Assembly (NCBI GenBank): GCA_902826685.1
Contig: CADEFT010000003.1
Location: forward strand, 280,696-344,695
DNA: 64,000 bases
Direction of reading: 5' to 3'
From: an uncultured Acidobacteriota bacterium
Lineage (GTDB): Bacteria; Acidobacteriota; Terriglobia; Bryobacterales; Bryobacteraceae
Part shown: positions 35,951 to 47,290 of the stretch, in pieces
Position numbering within the stretch: the first letter of the stretch is position 1
Layout of the letters: each line of letters opens with the position of its first letter
Program-made: the position numbers and the translations under genes
Notes under the pieces: model-generated
Databases searched by the model: none
Seen by the model: only the letters and a program-made list of their open reading frames with translations
Told to the model about the DNA's origin: nothing

Positions 35951-37566
35951 GCGCGGCGCCGGCCTCCCCTCCTTTCGAGGAACCGGGTCTCGTTGTCATC
36001 AATCCCAGCGGCAACCGGTCTCGGCTCAAGCTGGCGCCGCTTCCGTTCACCATCGGCAGGCAGGCCGGCAATCATCTGGTGCTGCGCGACAATCGCGCCT
36101 CGCGCAACCACGCCCGCATCCTCGTCGAAAACGGGACCTATTTCGTCGAAGACCTCAAGAGCCGCAACGGCGTCACCGTCAATGGCGATCGGGTGGATGG
36201 CCGCCGCGCCCTCGCAAACGGCGATCAGATCGAATTCGGCGAGGATTCCTACCGCCTGATCTTCACGCTCGAAGAATCGGAGCTGCTCAAGCTCGTCGGC
36301 CAGCTGCAGTCGTCCGGCAGTGGACCGTCCTCGGGCCTCAGTAAGCTGCGCGCGCTTGTCGAAGTCGCGCGCACCGTGCAAAGCGCTCTCTCGGCCGACT
36401 ACGTGCTTTCCGCCGTCGTCGATGCCGCCCTCACCGTCACCGGCGCCGAACGCGGATTTCTACTGCTCAACCGCGGTGCCGATCTGGAAGTCAAGGTCGC
36501 GCGCGACCACGCAGGCGTCACGCTCGACCCGGCCGCCCACCGCATTCCCACGGCATTGGTCCGCCAGACGCTCGACCGCCGCGGCGAAGTCATTGTCCTT
36601 CCTCAGGGCGGGCGCAGTGTGATGTGCGTCCCGCTGATTCAGGTGCGCTCGCATTCCACCGAAGACACCGTGGCATTCTCGCGCCTGCAGACCACCACCG
36701 GGGTCATCTATCTGGAATCGGGACAAGGCGCCGGACTGCTGGCCGCCGGCGACCGCGAGTTGCTTGAAACGCTGGCGCTTGAAGCTTCCACCATTCTCGA
36801 AAACGCGCGCCTGCTTGAACAGGAGCGTCTCAACCGGCGCATGGAAGAGGAACTCGCCATCGCCCGCCAGATTCAACAAAGCCTGATGCCGCGCGTATTG
36901 CCGTCGTCGGGCTGGTTTCGCGCCGCCACCGCCAACGTCCCCACCCATCAGGTGGGCGGCGATTACTGCGACGTCGCCCGCATCGCCGGCGAGGCCTGGG
37001 GCTTCATCATCGCCGACGTCTCGGGCAAGGGTGTGAGTTCGGCCCTGCTCGCCGCCTTGCTGCAAGGCGCTTTCTTTGCCGGCGGCCACACCGCCGCCCG
37101 CATGGATGAGCTGATGAGCCAGTTGAACCGCTTCCTCACCGAGCGCACGCAGGGCGAAAAATACGCGACGCTGTTCGCCGCCGTCGCTTTCCGCGATGGC
37201 ACGCTGCGCTGGACCAACGCCGCCCACTGCCCCGCCCTGCTGATGCGGCGCGCCGGAACGCTCGAACGCCTGGAACCGACCAGCATGCCGCTCGGCATGC
37301 TGCCCGAAGCCGAGTTTGAGGTGCGTGAAACGCGGCTGTCGCCGGGCGACAAGATTCTCGCTTATACCGATGGCGTCACCGACGCCCACGGCCGCGACAA
37401 AATCCCTTTTGGCGTCCAACGTGTCGAGCAACTCGCCGTGCGCAACGCCGCCATGCCCTGCGACCGCCTGATCGCTTCTTTGCTCGCCGCCGTCGATTCC
37501 TTTAACAAGGGCACCGAGCAGGAAGACGACATCACCGCCCTCGCCGTCGAATACGCCGAAGCCTGA
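35947..37566 (+). CDS. FHA-GAF-SpoIIE (PP2C-type) phosphatase
   Basis: 539 residues. An FHA domain at about 20-105 has FTIGRQAGNHLVLRDNRASR, ARILVENGTYFVEDLKSRNG and ALANGDQIEFGED. A GAF-type sensor follows (about 130-310). The C-terminal 230 residues are a SpoIIE/RsbU phosphatase with VGGDYCDVARIAG, FIIADVSGKGVSSALLAALL, LRWTNAAHCPALL, KILAYTDGVTDAHG and the closing DDITALAVE. It is likely a signalling phosphatase coupled to phosphothreonine recognition. It is co-translated with the Fur gene; whether it acts with an anti-sigma system is unknown. Confidence 0.9.
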   Translation: MSAAPASPPFEEPGLVVINPSGNRSRLKLAPLPFTIGRQAGNHLVLRDNRASRNHARILVENGTYFVEDLKSRNGVTVNGDRVDGRRALANGDQIEFGEDSYRLIFTLEESELLKLVGQLQSSGSGPSSGLSKLRALVEVARTVQSALSADYVLSAVVDAALTVTGAERGFLLLNRGADLEVKVARDHAGVTLDPAAHRIPTALVRQTLDRRGEVIVLPQGGRSVMCVPLIQVRSHSTEDTVAFSRLQTTTGVIYLESGQGAGLLAAGDRELLETLALEASTILENARLLEQERLNRRMEEELAIARQIQQSLMPRVLPSSGWFRAATANVPTHQVGGDYCDVARIAGEAWGFIIADVSGKGVSSALLAALLQGAFFAGGHTAARMDELMSQLNRFLTERTQGEKYATLFAAVAFRDGTLRWTNAAHCPALLMRRAGTLERLEPTSMPLGMLPEAEFEVRETRLSPGDKILAYTDGVTDAHGRDKIPFGVQRVEQLAVRNAAMPCDRLIASLLAAVDSFNKGTEQEDDITALAVEYAEA

Positions 37567-37612
37567 TTACGCCGGGCGCCCACGGCCGCGACACGATCCC
37601 GATTGCCCTCCG

Positions 37613-38977
37613 CTACGCCAGAATCGGGCGCACCACGTGCCCGTGCACATCGGTTAGCCGCATCTCGCGCCCGCCGAAGCGGTACGTCAGCCGTTCATGA
37701 TCGAGCCCCAGAAGATGCAGGATCGTGGCGTGCAAATCGTGTACGTCGGTCACGTTTTCCACCGAGTTCTTGCCGATCTCGTCGGTAGCGCCATACACCG
37801 TGCCGCCCTTGATCCCGGCCCCCGCCATCCAGATGGTAAACGCCGTCTCCAGATGATCGCGGCCGTCGCCGTTGCCCGTATCCGGTGTCCGCCCGAACTC
37901 GGTACCGTAAATCACCAGCGTCTCTTTCAGCAGACCGCGCTGCTTCAGATCCTTGAGCAGCGCCGTCACGGCCTGATCGGTCACGAACGCATTCCCTTCA
38001 TGGCCTTTCTTCAGATCGCCGTGCTGGTCCCAGGTTCCATTGTTCTGGCCAAACAGCACCGGTGGATTCACTTCGACGAAACGCACCCCGGCTTCGATGA
38101 GCCGCCGCGCGCGCAGACACTGCAACGCATAGTTGCGCTTGTTGTCGTCGGTGGAATCGAGGCCGTACATGCGCCTTGTCGCCTCGGTCTCCTTCGACAG
38201 ATCGAGCACGTCCGGCACCAGCGACTGCATCCGGTAGGCCATCTCGTAGTTCGATATCGCCGACTCCACGGCGTCGTCGTGGCCCGTCGCCGCGGCGAAT
38301 CCGCGATCCTGAGCCAGCAGCGCATCGAGCTTGGCCCGCTGCACCGTGCGTTCCTTATCCGCCGGCACGATGTTGTCGATGGCCGCAGCCGTCGGCCTCA
38401 CCGACATCGCCTGGTGCGTCGCCGGCAGATAGCCGTTCGAGAAATTTTCCATGCCGCCCGGAATGCTCGCGCCCGTGTGCAGCAGCACGTAGCCCGGCAG
38501 ATTCTTGTTCTCGCTTCCCAGCGCGTAAGTAATCCACGAACCCATGCTGGGATGTCCGCCAACGTTGCGGCCGGTGTGAAACAGCACATTTCCGCGCGGA
38601 TGCAGCGGAAAGCCCGACTTCATCGAACGCAGGATGGCCAGATCGTCCACGCAGGTCGAGACGTGGGGAAACAGATCGCTCACCCAGGTGCCCGATTTCC
38701 CGTATTGCTTGAACTTCCACGGCGACCCCAGCCATTTGCGATTGCCCTTCTCCGCCGGCTTTCCATCCAGTTCGCTCAGCTTCGGCTTGGGATCGAACGT
38801 ATCCATGTGCGACACGCCGCCCGGCATGTAGAGCAGCAGCACGTTCTTGGCCTTGGCCGGAAAGTGCGCCCCGGCGCGGGCGTCTTCGGCTAGCATGGCC
38901 GTAAGCGCCACAAAAGGGAACCCGTTTGAAACTTCCTTCAGAAGAGCGCGCCGTGACAGCCGCCGGCTATCGGACAT
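37613..38977 (-). CDS. DUF1501 protein, Tat-exported
   Basis: 454 residues. A twin-arginine signal, [19 protein letters not shown], starts the protein, followed by KAKNVLLLYMPGGVSHMDTFDPK, GRDHLETAFTIWMAGAGIKGG and VHDLHATILHLLGLDHERL. The fold is sulfatase-like; no catalytic function is established for the family. It overlaps the start of the partner PSD1 gene (38967-38977), so the pair forms one unit. It is a paralogue of the truncated gene at the left window edge. Confidence 0.92.
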   Translation of the reverse strand: MSDSRRLSRRALLKEVSNGFPFVALTAMLAEDARAGAHFPAKAKNVLLLYMPGGVSHMDTFDPKPKLSELDGKPAEKGNRKWLGSPWKFKQYGKSGTWVSDLFPHVSTCVDDLAILRSMKSGFPLHPRGNVLFHTGRNVGGHPSMGSWITYALGSENKNLPGYVLLHTGASIPGGMENFSNGYLPATHQAMSVRPTAAAIDNIVPADKERTVQRAKLDALLAQDRGFAAATGHDDAVESAISNYEMAYRMQSLVPDVLDLSKETEATRRMYGLDSTDDNKRNYALQCLRARRLIEAGVRFVEVNPPVLFGQNNGTWDQHGDLKKGHEGNAFVTDQAVTALLKDLKQRGLLKETLVIYGTEFGRTPDTGNGDGRDHLETAFTIWMAGAGIKGGTVYGATDEIGKNSVENVTDVHDLHATILHLLGLDHERLTYRFGGREMRLTDVHGHVVRPILA

Positions 38978-41900
38978 AGAGAAACTCCTTCAGGTTCAGA
39001 ATCGAGTGGGCGACGTCTTTCCACACTTCCCGGCTCTGCATCAGCCGCTCTCGCGGCACCTGGTGCAGGCTGGCCAGTTCCGCCGCCAATCCGCGAAACC
39101 GCTGCCGTTCTTCCTCCGCCGGGGAGCGCTGCAGGGCGCGCTCAAACATGCCGTCGATGCGAGCTTCGGGCGTGGCCGCGCCATCGGTCAGCAGCGCTTC
39201 CGCCCAGCGACCGGCCTCGCCCACCACAAACGGATCGTTCAACAGTCCCAAAGCCTGCGGCGGCACGTTGGTGACGTCGCGGGCGCCGCGCGTCTGCGCG
39301 GGCGGCGGAAAATCGAACAGCTCGAGAAATGGCGAGCCTTCCATGCGCGTCACCTTCAAATAAATGCTGCGGCGGCCGTCCCCATCGAGCGCACCGCTGA
39401 TCAGCTTGCGGTATTCCTTCGGATCGTCGCGGTGCGGATGAACGCTTGGCCCGAACAGCTTCGCATCGAGCCGTCCGGAAGCGTGCAGAATCGCGTCCCG
39501 GATCGACTCGGCTTCGAGCCGCCGCACCTGGTAATGGCTCAGCAGCCGGTTCTGCGGATCGATGGTGCCCGCGCCCGCACCCGGCGTGCTCGAACGCTGA
39601 AACGCCTCCGAGGTTACCAGCACCCGCACCAGCTTCTTCAGCGACCAGCCCTCTTTCACGAAACGGTCCGCCAGGTAATCGAGCAGTTCCGGATGCGACG
39701 GCGCATCGCCGAAGCGGCCGAAGTTATCCACCGAAGCCACGATGCCGCGCCCGAACACGTGGTGCCACACGCGGTTCACCATCACACGCGCCGTTAAAGG
39801 ATTGCGGGCGCTCGCGATCGCTCCGGCCACTTCCTCGCGTCCGCTGCCTATCGTGCGGAAGGGTTCGCCGCCGGTAACGATCTTCAGATAATGACGCGGC
39901 GTAACGTCCCCGGGCGCTTTCGGATTCCCCGATTGCAGGATCGGAACGTCGTAGCCTTCGCCGAAATCGCCCATGCCGTTCACCACGCGCGGACGCGGCA
40001 ACGTAGCCTCGATACGCCGGTACTCGGCGATCAATGCCGCCAGTTCCGGTGACGCATCGGCACGATTGCCGGCCAGCCCCAGCCTCGCGAACCAATCGAG
40101 CCAGAACGCATCGCCGTCGCCGGCCGTACCGTTGCCCCATGCCGCTGCCGCCGCCCGCAGAACGGCCGTATATCTCGCCGCGGCTTCCGCCGCCGTGGCC
40201 GGATCCGAACCTTCAAACAGCCTCAGCAGCGCGGCCATGTCATCCCGCGGCGCTTCGTCCACATCGTGCAGCACCACACGCCGCACACCGAAGAACGAGC
40301 CCGGCGAATCCAGTTGCTCCTGCTTGAAATTCTTCAGCTTGTCGGGCCGGTCCGGCAGCCGCGGATTGTCGAACTTGGTCGCCAGTTCCAGGTACACCGG
40401 CAGATTCTTTTCCTTGCTCAGCGTGGCGGACTTGAACCACCGTGGCGCGGCCGCGTCGATCGGCGTGTAGTCTTCCCCCAGCATGCAGTTGTCGACAATG
40501 GTGCGCCGCGCGCCCAGCTTCCCGCCCATCAGTTCGAGGCTTACGAACTTGCGGTCTTTCGGAAGGAACGGCGAGCGCAGCACGCCATTGAGCCTGTCCG
40601 ACAGCGCATGCGTGTAAACACCGGAAGCGAATACGCCCGTCACCGCCGCCTCGCCTTCGGCCGCCACCGCGAATTCGCCCGCCGCCGTGGCGCCGTCCTT
40701 CAGACCTGCGCCGTCGGCATGCCAGCCCGCGAAGCCGCCCGCGCGAAAATCGCCAAACGGCCGGAAGTGTTCGGCGTTATAAGCCGACCGCCGTTGATGC
40801 TCGGCGCGCACCTGGTTGCCCAATCCATTCCAATCGGCCTTCTCCCACGCATATAAGGGATCTTCGAGTTTCGCCGGCTTGTCGCGATTCACCACGCCCG
40901 CCAGTTGCTCCGGCGTGATCGAGCCCGCCGACCAGATCCGCGCCAGTTCCCGGCGAATCCGCGGCTTCAAAGCTTTCAGCCTTTCGGCGGCGCCCTGATG
41001 AACCTCCGGCAGGTCCACGCTGCGTGTCACCTGCCGCGCGCTGGTGAGCACACCATACAAAGCATAATAGTCGGCAGTGGGAATCGGATCCATTTTGTGG
41101 TCGTGACAGCGCGCGCAGGACACCGTCAGTCCCTGAAACGCCTTGGTCAGCGTGTCGATCTGGTTGTCCACCACATCGGTACGAATCTCGCGAAACTCCA
41201 CGCAATCGTCGTGGCCCATCTCGCCCATGCGGAAGAACATCGTGCCGATCATCGATTCGTTCAAGCCCAGTTCCCGGTTGAGCCGCGGCTTGGCCAGCAG
41301 GTCTCCGGCGATGTGCTCGCGAATGAGCTGATCCACCGGCACGTCCCGATTGAAAGCGCGGATCAGATAGTCGCGGTAATGCCACGCGCCCAGCGTTTCG
41401 TAGTTCCACTCATAGCCGTAGGTCTCGGCGAATCGCACCAGGTCCATCCAGTGGCGCGCCCACCGCTCGCCGAAATGCGGCGAGTTCAGCAACCGGTCCA
41501 CGGTCGCTTCGTAACTGCGCTCCGGTTCCACGGCCCGCGGCAAGCCCGTGAGAATGAAACTCAGCCGCCGAATCAACGCCTCGCGCCCGGCCGAAGGCAC
41601 GGTCTTCAATCCGGCCTTTTGCAGGGCCGCGCCCAGAAAGGCATCCACCGGATTTGCAGCACCGGCCGGTACGGCCACGGCCTTCACCGGTTCAAAAGCC
41701 CAATGCCTGGCTTCCACGGCTTGGGCCGCCGCTTCCTGCGGCCAAGCCGCTCCCTCGCGAACCCACTTCTCCACCGCCGCGATATCGGTCTCCGCCAGCT
41801 TGCCGCCCATCGGCATCTTCAATCCCTCGTGGCGCAGCGCCTTAACTATCAGGCTATCGGCGGGCCTTCCAGGCGCAATCGCCGGGCCCGTCTTGCCACC

Positions 41901-42077
41901 TTTCATCAGAAACGCACGACCGTCCACCCGCAGCCCCGCCATCTGCTGCCGGGGACCGTGGCAGCCGTAGCAATTCTTCGCCAGAACCGGCCGCACAGCA
42001 CGCTCGAAATGCTCCATGGCGTCCTGCGCGGCACTCGCCGCGGCCAACCCAAGCAACAGGCAAAAGAGGCGCGTCAT
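38967..42077 (-). CDS. PSD1 / PSCyt protein: c-type haem, DUF1549 and DUF1553 domains
   Basis: 1036 residues with signal peptide [19 protein letters not shown] haem motif [12 protein letters not shown] (CxxCH) is near residue 36, with a likely Met ligand in [12 protein letters not shown]1549 follows ([28 protein letters not shown]) and DUF1553 ends the protein ([50 protein letters not shown]). These secreted proteins, always with DUF1501 partners, are abundant in Planctomycetota and Acidobacteriota; their substrate is unknown. It is divergent from the dehydratase gene with 26 bp between starts. Confidence 0.93.
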   Translation of the reverse strand: MTRLFCLLLGLAAASAAQDAMEHFERAVRPVLAKNCYGCHGPRQQMAGLRVDGRAFLMKGGKTGPAIAPGRPADSLIVKALRHEGLKMPMGGKLAETDIAAVEKWVREGAAWPQEAAAQAVEARHWAFEPVKAVAVPAGAANPVDAFLGAALQKAGLKTVPSAGREALIRRLSFILTGLPRAVEPERSYEATVDRLLNSPHFGERWARHWMDLVRFAETYGYEWNYETLGAWHYRDYLIRAFNRDVPVDQLIREHIAGDLLAKPRLNRELGLNESMIGTMFFRMGEMGHDDCVEFREIRTDVVDNQIDTLTKAFQGLTVSCARCHDHKMDPIPTADYYALYGVLTSARQVTRSVDLPEVHQGAAERLKALKPRIRRELARIWSAGSITPEQLAGVVNRDKPAKLEDPLYAWEKADWNGLGNQVRAEHQRRSAYNAEHFRPFGDFRAGGFAGWHADGAGLKDGATAAGEFAVAAEGEAAVTGVFASGVYTHALSDRLNGVLRSPFLPKDRKFVSLELMGGKLGARRTIVDNCMLGEDYTPIDAAAPRWFKSATLSKEKNLPVYLELATKFDNPRLPDRPDKLKNFKQEQLDSPGSFFGVRRVVLHDVDEAPRDDMAALLRLFEGSDPATAAEAAARYTAVLRAAAAAWGNGTAGDGDAFWLDWFARLGLAGNRADASPELAALIAEYRRIEATLPRPRVVNGMGDFGEGYDVPILQSGNPKAPGDVTPRHYLKIVTGGEPFRTIGSGREEVAGAIASARNPLTARVMVNRVWHHVFGRGIVASVDNFGRFGDAPSHPELLDYLADRFVKEGWSLKKLVRVLVTSEAFQRSSTPGAGAGTIDPQNRLLSHYQVRRLEAESIRDAILHASGRLDAKLFGPSVHPHRDDPKEYRKLISGALDGDGRRSIYLKVTRMEGSPFLELFDFPPPAQTRGARDVTNVPPQALGLLNDPFVVGEAGRWAEALLTDGAATPEARIDGMFERALQRSPAEEERQRFRGLAAELASLHQVPRERLMQSREVWKDVAHSILNLKEFLYVR

Positions 42078-42103
42078 TTTCGGCTGCTCCGATTCTATCG
42101 AAT

Positions 42104-44098
42104 ATGATGGAGTACGTGACTCCGTTGATCGATCTGGACACCATCCTCGACTCTGGCGTTGAGGGCTTGTTCGACGTGCGCACCCATGGCCCCGGGCCCA
42201 AGGGTCTTCTACCCGTTACGCCGGAATTCCTGATGGAGCGGCCGTCGGGCGATCTGTTCGGCTGGACGCAAAACGCCGGCATGGGCTGGGATCCTTCCAA
42301 ACTCGCCGGCAAGGAAGTGCTCATCCTCAGCACTCACGGAGGCATTCGCGCCGAAGACGGCACCCCCATCGCCCTCGGCTATCACACCGGCCACTTCGAA
42401 GTGAACCTGCTCATGCGGGCCGCCGCGGAAGAATTGAAGGCCCTCAGCGCGGTACCCTTCGCCGCCTATTGCACCGACCCTTGCGACGGCCGCACCCAGG
42501 GCACTCCCGGCATGTTCGACAGCCTGCCTTATCGCAACGATGCCTCCATGATCTTCCGCCGCCAGATCCGTTCGCTGCCTACTCGTTCGGCGGTCATCGG
42601 CGTCGCTACCTGCGATAAAGGATTGCCGGCGATGATGATGGCGTTGGCGGGTTCGCGCGATCTGCCTGGCATCCTGATACCTGGCGGCGTTACGTTGCTT
42701 GCCGAGAATGGCGAGGACGCAGGCAAAGTCCAAAGCCTGGGCGCGCGCTTTGCCCACGGCGCCGTCACCCTTGAATATGCCGCCGAAGCCGGATGCCGCG
42801 CCTGTGGATCGCCGGGTGGTGGATGCCAATTTCTCGGCACCGCGGCCACCTCGCAGGTCATTGGAGAAGCGCTCGGCATGTCGCTGCCTCATTCGGCCCT
42901 GGCGCCCAGCGGCCATCCCATCTGGCTCGATATGGCCCGCCGCTCGGCCCGCGCGGTGCTGAATCTAGAGAAGCGCGGCATCCGTATGAAGGATATCCTC
43001 ACCGAAGCTTCCCTGCACAACGCCATGGTCGTGCACGCGGCCTTCGGCGGATCCACCAATCTCATCCTGCACATTCCGGCCATCGCCCATCAGGCCGGGT
43101 TGCGGCGTCCCCAGGTCCACGACTGGGCCGATATCAACCGCAAAGTGCCGCGCATCGTCGATTCCCTGCCTAACGGTCCCAAGTATCACCCCACGATCCA
43201 AGTCTTCCTCGCCGGCGGCGTTCCGGAAGTGATGCTGCACCTGCGCGACGCCAGCATGCTCGAACTCGATGCGCTCACCGTTACCGGCGAGCCGCTGCGC
43301 AAGTCGCTCGAATGGTGGGAAAAGTCGGAGCGCCGTAAACAACTGCGCGAGGTTCTCACCGCCCGCGACCGCGTCAATCCAGGCGACGTCATCCATACGC
43401 GCGAGTCCGCCCGCAAAGCCGGGTTGACCTCCACCGTCTGTTTCCCGCTCGGAAATCTCGCCCCAGAAGGCTCGGTGATCAAGAGCACCGCCATCGATTC
43501 CTCGGTCGTCGATGCGGACGGCGTCTATCGCAAGCGCGGCCCGGCCAAAGTGTTTACCGAGGAGTCGGGCGTGATTCAGGCGATCAAGCGCGGCGGCATT
43601 CAGGCGGGCGACGTCATCGTGCTGATGTGCCGCGGCCCCAAAGGTTCCGGCATGGAGGAAACCTATCAGTTGACCTCGGCCCTCAAGCATCTGGAGTTCG
43701 GCAAGCATGTGGCGCTGCTCACCGACGCGCGTTTCAGCGGCGTCTCCACCGGCGCCTGCATCGGCCACATCTCGCCGGAAGCGCTGGCCGGCGGCCCGAT
43801 CGGCAAATTGCGCGACGGCGACCTGATCGAGATTATCGTGGACCGCGATAAGCTTGAAGGCTCGCTCAACCTGGTGGGTCACGACGCAAAAACCTATTCG
43901 CCGGAGGAAGGTGCGAAGGTGCTGGACGCCCGTCCCCCGCGCGCCGATCTGAAGGCCGACAAGCAACTGCCAGACGATTCCCGCCTCTGGGCCGCGCTGC
44001 AGGACGTTTGCGGCGGCACCTGGGGCGGCTCGGTCTACGACGTCGATCAAATCATACGAGTGCTCGAAGCCGGTAAGAGAGCCTTGACCAAAACCTGA
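42104..44098 (+). CDS. yjhG: YjhG/YagF-type D-xylonate dehydratase (IlvD/Edd family)
   Basis: 664 residues; E. coli YjhG is about 655. Iron-sulfur and catalytic Cys are in [27 protein letters not shown] and [45 protein letters not shown] and [24 protein letters not shown] (adjacent motifs) are family blocks. YjhG-type members dehydrate xylonate and related sugar acids. No other pentonate-pathway gene is nearby. Two ATG codons (42104, 42107) are both possible starts. The next gene begins 3 bp after the stop. Confidence 0.9.
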   Translation: MMEYVTPLIDLDTILDSGVEGLFDVRTHGPGPKGLLPVTPEFLMERPSGDLFGWTQNAGMGWDPSKLAGKEVLILSTHGGIRAEDGTPIALGYHTGHFEVNLLMRAAAEELKALSAVPFAAYCTDPCDGRTQGTPGMFDSLPYRNDASMIFRRQIRSLPTRSAVIGVATCDKGLPAMMMALAGSRDLPGILIPGGVTLLAENGEDAGKVQSLGARFAHGAVTLEYAAEAGCRACGSPGGGCQFLGTAATSQVIGEALGMSLPHSALAPSGHPIWLDMARRSARAVLNLEKRGIRMKDILTEASLHNAMVVHAAFGGSTNLILHIPAIAHQAGLRRPQVHDWADINRKVPRIVDSLPNGPKYHPTIQVFLAGGVPEVMLHLRDASMLELDALTVTGEPLRKSLEWWEKSERRKQLREVLTARDRVNPGDVIHTRESARKAGLTSTVCFPLGNLAPEGSVIKSTAIDSSVVDADGVYRKRGPAKVFTEESGVIQAIKRGGIQAGDVIVLMCRGPKGSGMEETYQLTSALKHLEFGKHVALLTDARFSGVSTGACIGHISPEALAGGPIGKLRDGDLIEIIVDRDKLEGSLNLVGHDAKTYSPEEGAKVLDARPPRADLKADKQLPDDSRLWAALQDVCGGTWGGSVYDVDQIIRVLEAGKRALTKT

Positions 44099-44101
44099 TC
44101 C

Positions 44102-44920
44102 ATGGATGAAATCATCCGCTACTATGAGCGGACGGCGGAGGCGGATCGGCTGTTGACCGGCTCCGGGCTGCTCGAGCGGGAACGAAATCGCGAGATCATC
44201 GGGCGCTACCTGCCGCCGGCGCCCGCTCCGGTCGCCGATATCGGCGGGGGCCCCGGCGCCTATGCCGGCTGGCTGGCCTCGCTCGGCTACCACGTCCACC
44301 TGCTCGATCCGGTGCCGAAGCATTGCGCCGCCGCCGCGAAACTGGGTCTGGCCGGCGTCACGCTCGGCGATGCGCGCGCCCTGCCCTGGGCGACAGGCTT
44401 CGCCTCTCAGGCTCTGCTGCTCGGCCCCTTGTATCACCTGGTGGAACGAACCCACCGATTGCTCGCCCTGCGCGAGGCCGCCCGCGTCGTGAGGCCCGGT
44501 GGATTCGTGGTAGCGGCCGCCATCAGCCGCTGGGCGGGCCTGCTTCACTCACTGGTCGATGGCTTCGTCGATCACGAACCGTTCTGGCCCGTGCTCGGCC
44601 GTCAGCTCGCTGCCGGTCTGCATACCAACGACACCGGCATCGACAAATACTTCACCACCGCCGTCCTTCACAAACCGTCGGAGCTGAAAGCCGAGATGGA
44701 GGAGGCCGGACTGGCCGGTGTCACGGTCGCCGGAGTCGAAGGACCGGGTTGGCTGGCCAAGGATTTCGACGCCCGCTGGGCCGGCCCGGATCGCCGCGAT
44801 CGCCTGCTACACCTGGTGCGAAGCGTCGAAAACGAACCCGAGTTGACCGCCGTCAGCCTGCATCTTCTCGGAGTGGGCAAGGTTTCCGGCTTCGCCGCCG
44901 ATAAGAACGGGAAAGTCTAA
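44102..44920 (+). CDS. SAM-dependent methyltransferase
   Basis: 272 residues. The SAM site is [20 protein letters not shown], with an acidic end of the next strand ([10 protein letters not shown]) and LGDARALPW. The C-terminal half lacks recognisable substrate motifs. It begins 3 bp after the dehydratase stop and its stop shares a base with the histidine kinase start (TAATG). Substrate unknown; it may modify a small molecule. Confidence 0.8.
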   Translation: MDEIIRYYERTAEADRLLTGSGLLERERNREIIGRYLPPAPAPVADIGGGPGAYAGWLASLGYHVHLLDPVPKHCAAAAKLGLAGVTLGDARALPWATGFASQALLLGPLYHLVERTHRLLALREAARVVRPGGFVVAAAISRWAGLLHSLVDGFVDHEPFWPVLGRQLAAGLHTNDTGIDKYFTTAVLHKPSELKAEMEEAGLAGVTVAGVEGPGWLAKDFDARWAGPDRRDRLLHLVRSVENEPELTAVSLHLLGVGKVSGFAADKNGKV

Positions 44921-46689
44921 TGGACCGTCCGGAGCACACACCGTCGAGAGAGCCTAACGTTCAGGCGCGCGTTCGCGCCGAACTCGCCAGTCGCGGCCGG
45001 CACGGGCTGTGGGCACACACCATCGGCGCGGCCATCATCGCCTCGCTCTACTGGGATCAACCCGGCGCCTTCCTCGAGCGTTGCCCGTTCGTGGCCGTTA
45101 TCCTGATCATGACCGCGCTTCGGGCGTTGTTGGTGCTGGGCCGCCACCAAACGGCGCTGGCACCGCGCCTCTGGTTTCGGCTATACGGTCTTCTCTTGTC
45201 CATCACCGGAGCCGCCTGGGGCCTGATGCTGGCGTTTTGCCTCGTGGTCGCACCCTGGCAGCCCGAGACTACGCTGATCCTGTGCATGATCCTGGCCATC
45301 GCTCTCGGGGGACTGACAGCCGTCGCGCCGCGCGCCGACTTCCTGATCGCCTACGAGATCTTCCTGTGGACGCCTTCGATCCTGGTCAGCTTCTGGAGCG
45401 GCGGAACCATGACGCGTATGGGCATTACCCTTGTGGTCCTGCTGGCCTATATCGTCCTCCAGTCGGTTCACTACGGCCGCGACTATTGGACCGGCTTGCG
45501 CCGTGAGCTGGAACTCGAACACTCGCGCCGCGCCGCCGAAGTCGCAAGCCTCGCCAAAAGCAGCTTCGTCGCCAACATCAGCCATGAAATCCGCACTCCC
45601 ATGCACGGCGTGCTGGGCATGCTCGATCTCGCCCTCGCCGAACCGGTGCCTTCGGGCCCGCGCGGCATGATTGAGACGGCCCGCAACTCGGCTGAATCGC
45701 TGCTGGCGCTGCTCGACGATATCCTCGATTTTTCGAAGATCGAAGCCGACCGGCTCGAACTCGAACACATCCCCTTCCGCCTGGAGGAACTGGTCGGCAG
45801 CCTGACGCGGATGCTCGACCTGATGGCGCGCCGGAAAGGCGTGGAACTCACGGCCGAAATCGGAGACGGCGTTCCCCCTGTGGTCATGGGCGATCCGGTG
45901 CGGCTGCGCCAGATCCTGGTCAATCTGGTCACCAACGCCATCAAGTTCACCGCCGAGGGCTCGGTTCGAGTGAAGATCGGCCTGGAGAAGGTGGAAAACA
46001 ACCGCCGCCATGTGCGGTTCACCGTCGAGGATACCGGCATCGGCATTCCGCCCGCCAAACAGCGGTTGATCTTCGAGGCCTTCTCACAGGCCGATTCGGC
46101 CACCACGCGTAAGTTCGGCGGCAGCGGTTTGGGACTCGCCATCTCCCGGCGCCTCACTTTGCTGATGGGCGGCGATATCGCGCTCGAAAGCGAACCGCAA
46201 CTCGGCAGCCGCTTCCACTTCACCCTGCCTATGGAGCCCGGCGTGATGCCGGAAGTAGAGCCGCCGCGCGAAGCCCCCGCCGTGGCGCGTCCCCTGCGAG
46301 TCCTGGTGGCCGAAGACAATCTGGTCAATCAGTGGCTGGTACGTTCCATTCTCGAAAAAGCCGGCCACGAGGTCGAAATAGCGGCCAACGGCGCCACCGC
46401 TCTCGAACGCTGGGCGGCCTCCCGCTTCGACGTCGTCCTGATGGATCTTCAGATGCCGGAACTGGGCGGCGATGAAGCCACCGCGCGCATCCGCGCCGCC
46501 GAACCGAAGGGCAGCCGCATCCCGATCATCGGGTTGACCGCCAATGCCAATCCCGCCGACCGGCAGCGCTGTTTCGAAGCCGGCATGGACGATTACCTCA
46601 CCAAGCCCTTCCGGCCCGCCGATTTGTTGGAGTGTATGGCGCGGCTGGTCAATCCGGCGCTACCGGCCCGTCCCGCAACGCGTGTTTGA
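44920..46689 (+). CDS. Hybrid membrane sensor histidine kinase with receiver domain
   Basis: 589 residues. Five or six membrane spans occupy about 30-185 with no large periplasmic sensor domain. The kinase follows: H-box [21 protein letters not shown]-box [13 protein letters not shown]1 [12 protein letters not shown]-box FEAFSQADS and G2 [12 protein letters not shown]. The receiver domain has [13 protein letters not shown], the phospho-acceptor [21 protein letters not shown] and [11 protein letters not shown]. It may act through its own receiver or a phosphotransferase elsewhere. Its last 25 codons are the source of the repeat copies at 46608-47290. Confidence 0.93.
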   Translation: MDRPEHTPSREPNVQARVRAELASRGRHGLWAHTIGAAIIASLYWDQPGAFLERCPFVAVILIMTALRALLVLGRHQTALAPRLWFRLYGLLLSITGAAWGLMLAFCLVVAPWQPETTLILCMILAIALGGLTAVAPRADFLIAYEIFLWTPSILVSFWSGGTMTRMGITLVVLLAYIVLQSVHYGRDYWTGLRRELELEHSRRAAEVASLAKSSFVANISHEIRTPMHGVLGMLDLALAEPVPSGPRGMIETARNSAESLLALLDDILDFSKIEADRLELEHIPFRLEELVGSLTRMLDLMARRKGVELTAEIGDGVPPVVMGDPVRLRQILVNLVTNAIKFTAEGSVRVKIGLEKVENNRRHVRFTVEDTGIGIPPAKQRLIFEAFSQADSATTRKFGGSGLGLAISRRLTLLMGGDIALESEPQLGSRFHFTLPMEPGVMPEVEPPREAPAVARPLRVLVAEDNLVNQWLVRSILEKAGHEVEIAANGATALERWAASRFDVVLMDLQMPELGGDEATARIRAAEPKGSRIPIIGLTANANPADRQRCFEAGMDDYLTKPFRPADLLECMARLVNPALPARPATRV

Positions 46690-47290
46690 TGCGATCTTCC
46701 ACGCCCGGCCAAGCCGCGCCGTCGCGCGGATGCAGCGTGAGGTAAAGCTCCGCCCAAACCCTGCCGGCCCACCGATCGCGCGAATGGTCAGTCCGGCTCT
46801 ACCCACAACGCGCGTTTGGTGCGATCTTCCGCGCCCGCCCAAGCCGCGCCGCCGCGGCATCGCGCACGTGCAGCGTGCGCCCCTGCCGGCCCACCGATCT
46901 GCGCGAATGCATGGCCCGGCTGGTCAATCCGGTTCTACCGGCTCGTCCCACAACGCGCGTTTGGTGCGATCTTCCGCGCCCGCCCAAGCCGCTTCGCCAA
47001 GCACGAGCCGCGCGCCATCGGCGGCCTGTGCCCTTCCGGCCCGCCGACTTGCTCGAATGCATGGCCCACCTCGTCAGTCAGGCTCTCCGATTCGTCCCGC
47101 AACGCGCGTTTGGTGCGATTCTTCCGCGCCAGCCCAAGCCGCTTCGCCGGGCACGAGCCGCGCGCCATCGGCGGCCTGTGCCCTTCCGGCCCGCCGACTT
47201 GCTCGAATGCATGGCGCGGCCGGTCAGTCCGGCTCTACCGGTTCGTCCCGCAACGCGCGTTTGACGCGATCTTCCACACCCGCCCAAGCC
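46608..47290. repeat. Imperfect tandem repeat made of the two convergent gene ends
   Basis: The 534-bp gap between the kinase stop (46689) and sua5 stop (47224) is filled with 120-153-bp units. Each unit joins a copy of the kinase 3' end (CTTCCGGCCCGCC... ECMARLVNP) with a copy of the sua5 3' end in antisense. Copies of the kinase tail begin near 46608, 46761, 46881, 47033 and 47183; the shared anchor AACGCGCGTTTG recurs near 46677, 46807, 46952, 47101 and 47252. Two units (about 46983-47065 and 47133-47215) differ at only two bases over some 75 bp. The sua5-derived parts carry small deletions. No independent gene is supported in the gap. Confidence 0.9.

Noticed and set aside
37598..37628. 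Rho-independent terminator between the FHA phosphatase and DUF1501 genes
   Set aside because: CCCGATT/AATCGGG is a 7-bp stem with a 17-nt loop, no T-run follows, and the arm lies at the DUF1501 coding end; too weak to call.
46608..47290. CRISPR-like array or a repetitive protein gene in the gap between kinase and sua5
   Set aside because: Units are 120-153 bp, imperfect and made from both flanking genes; there are no short exact repeats with unique spacers. The open frames through it begin and end at random and repeat the kinase tail in different phases.
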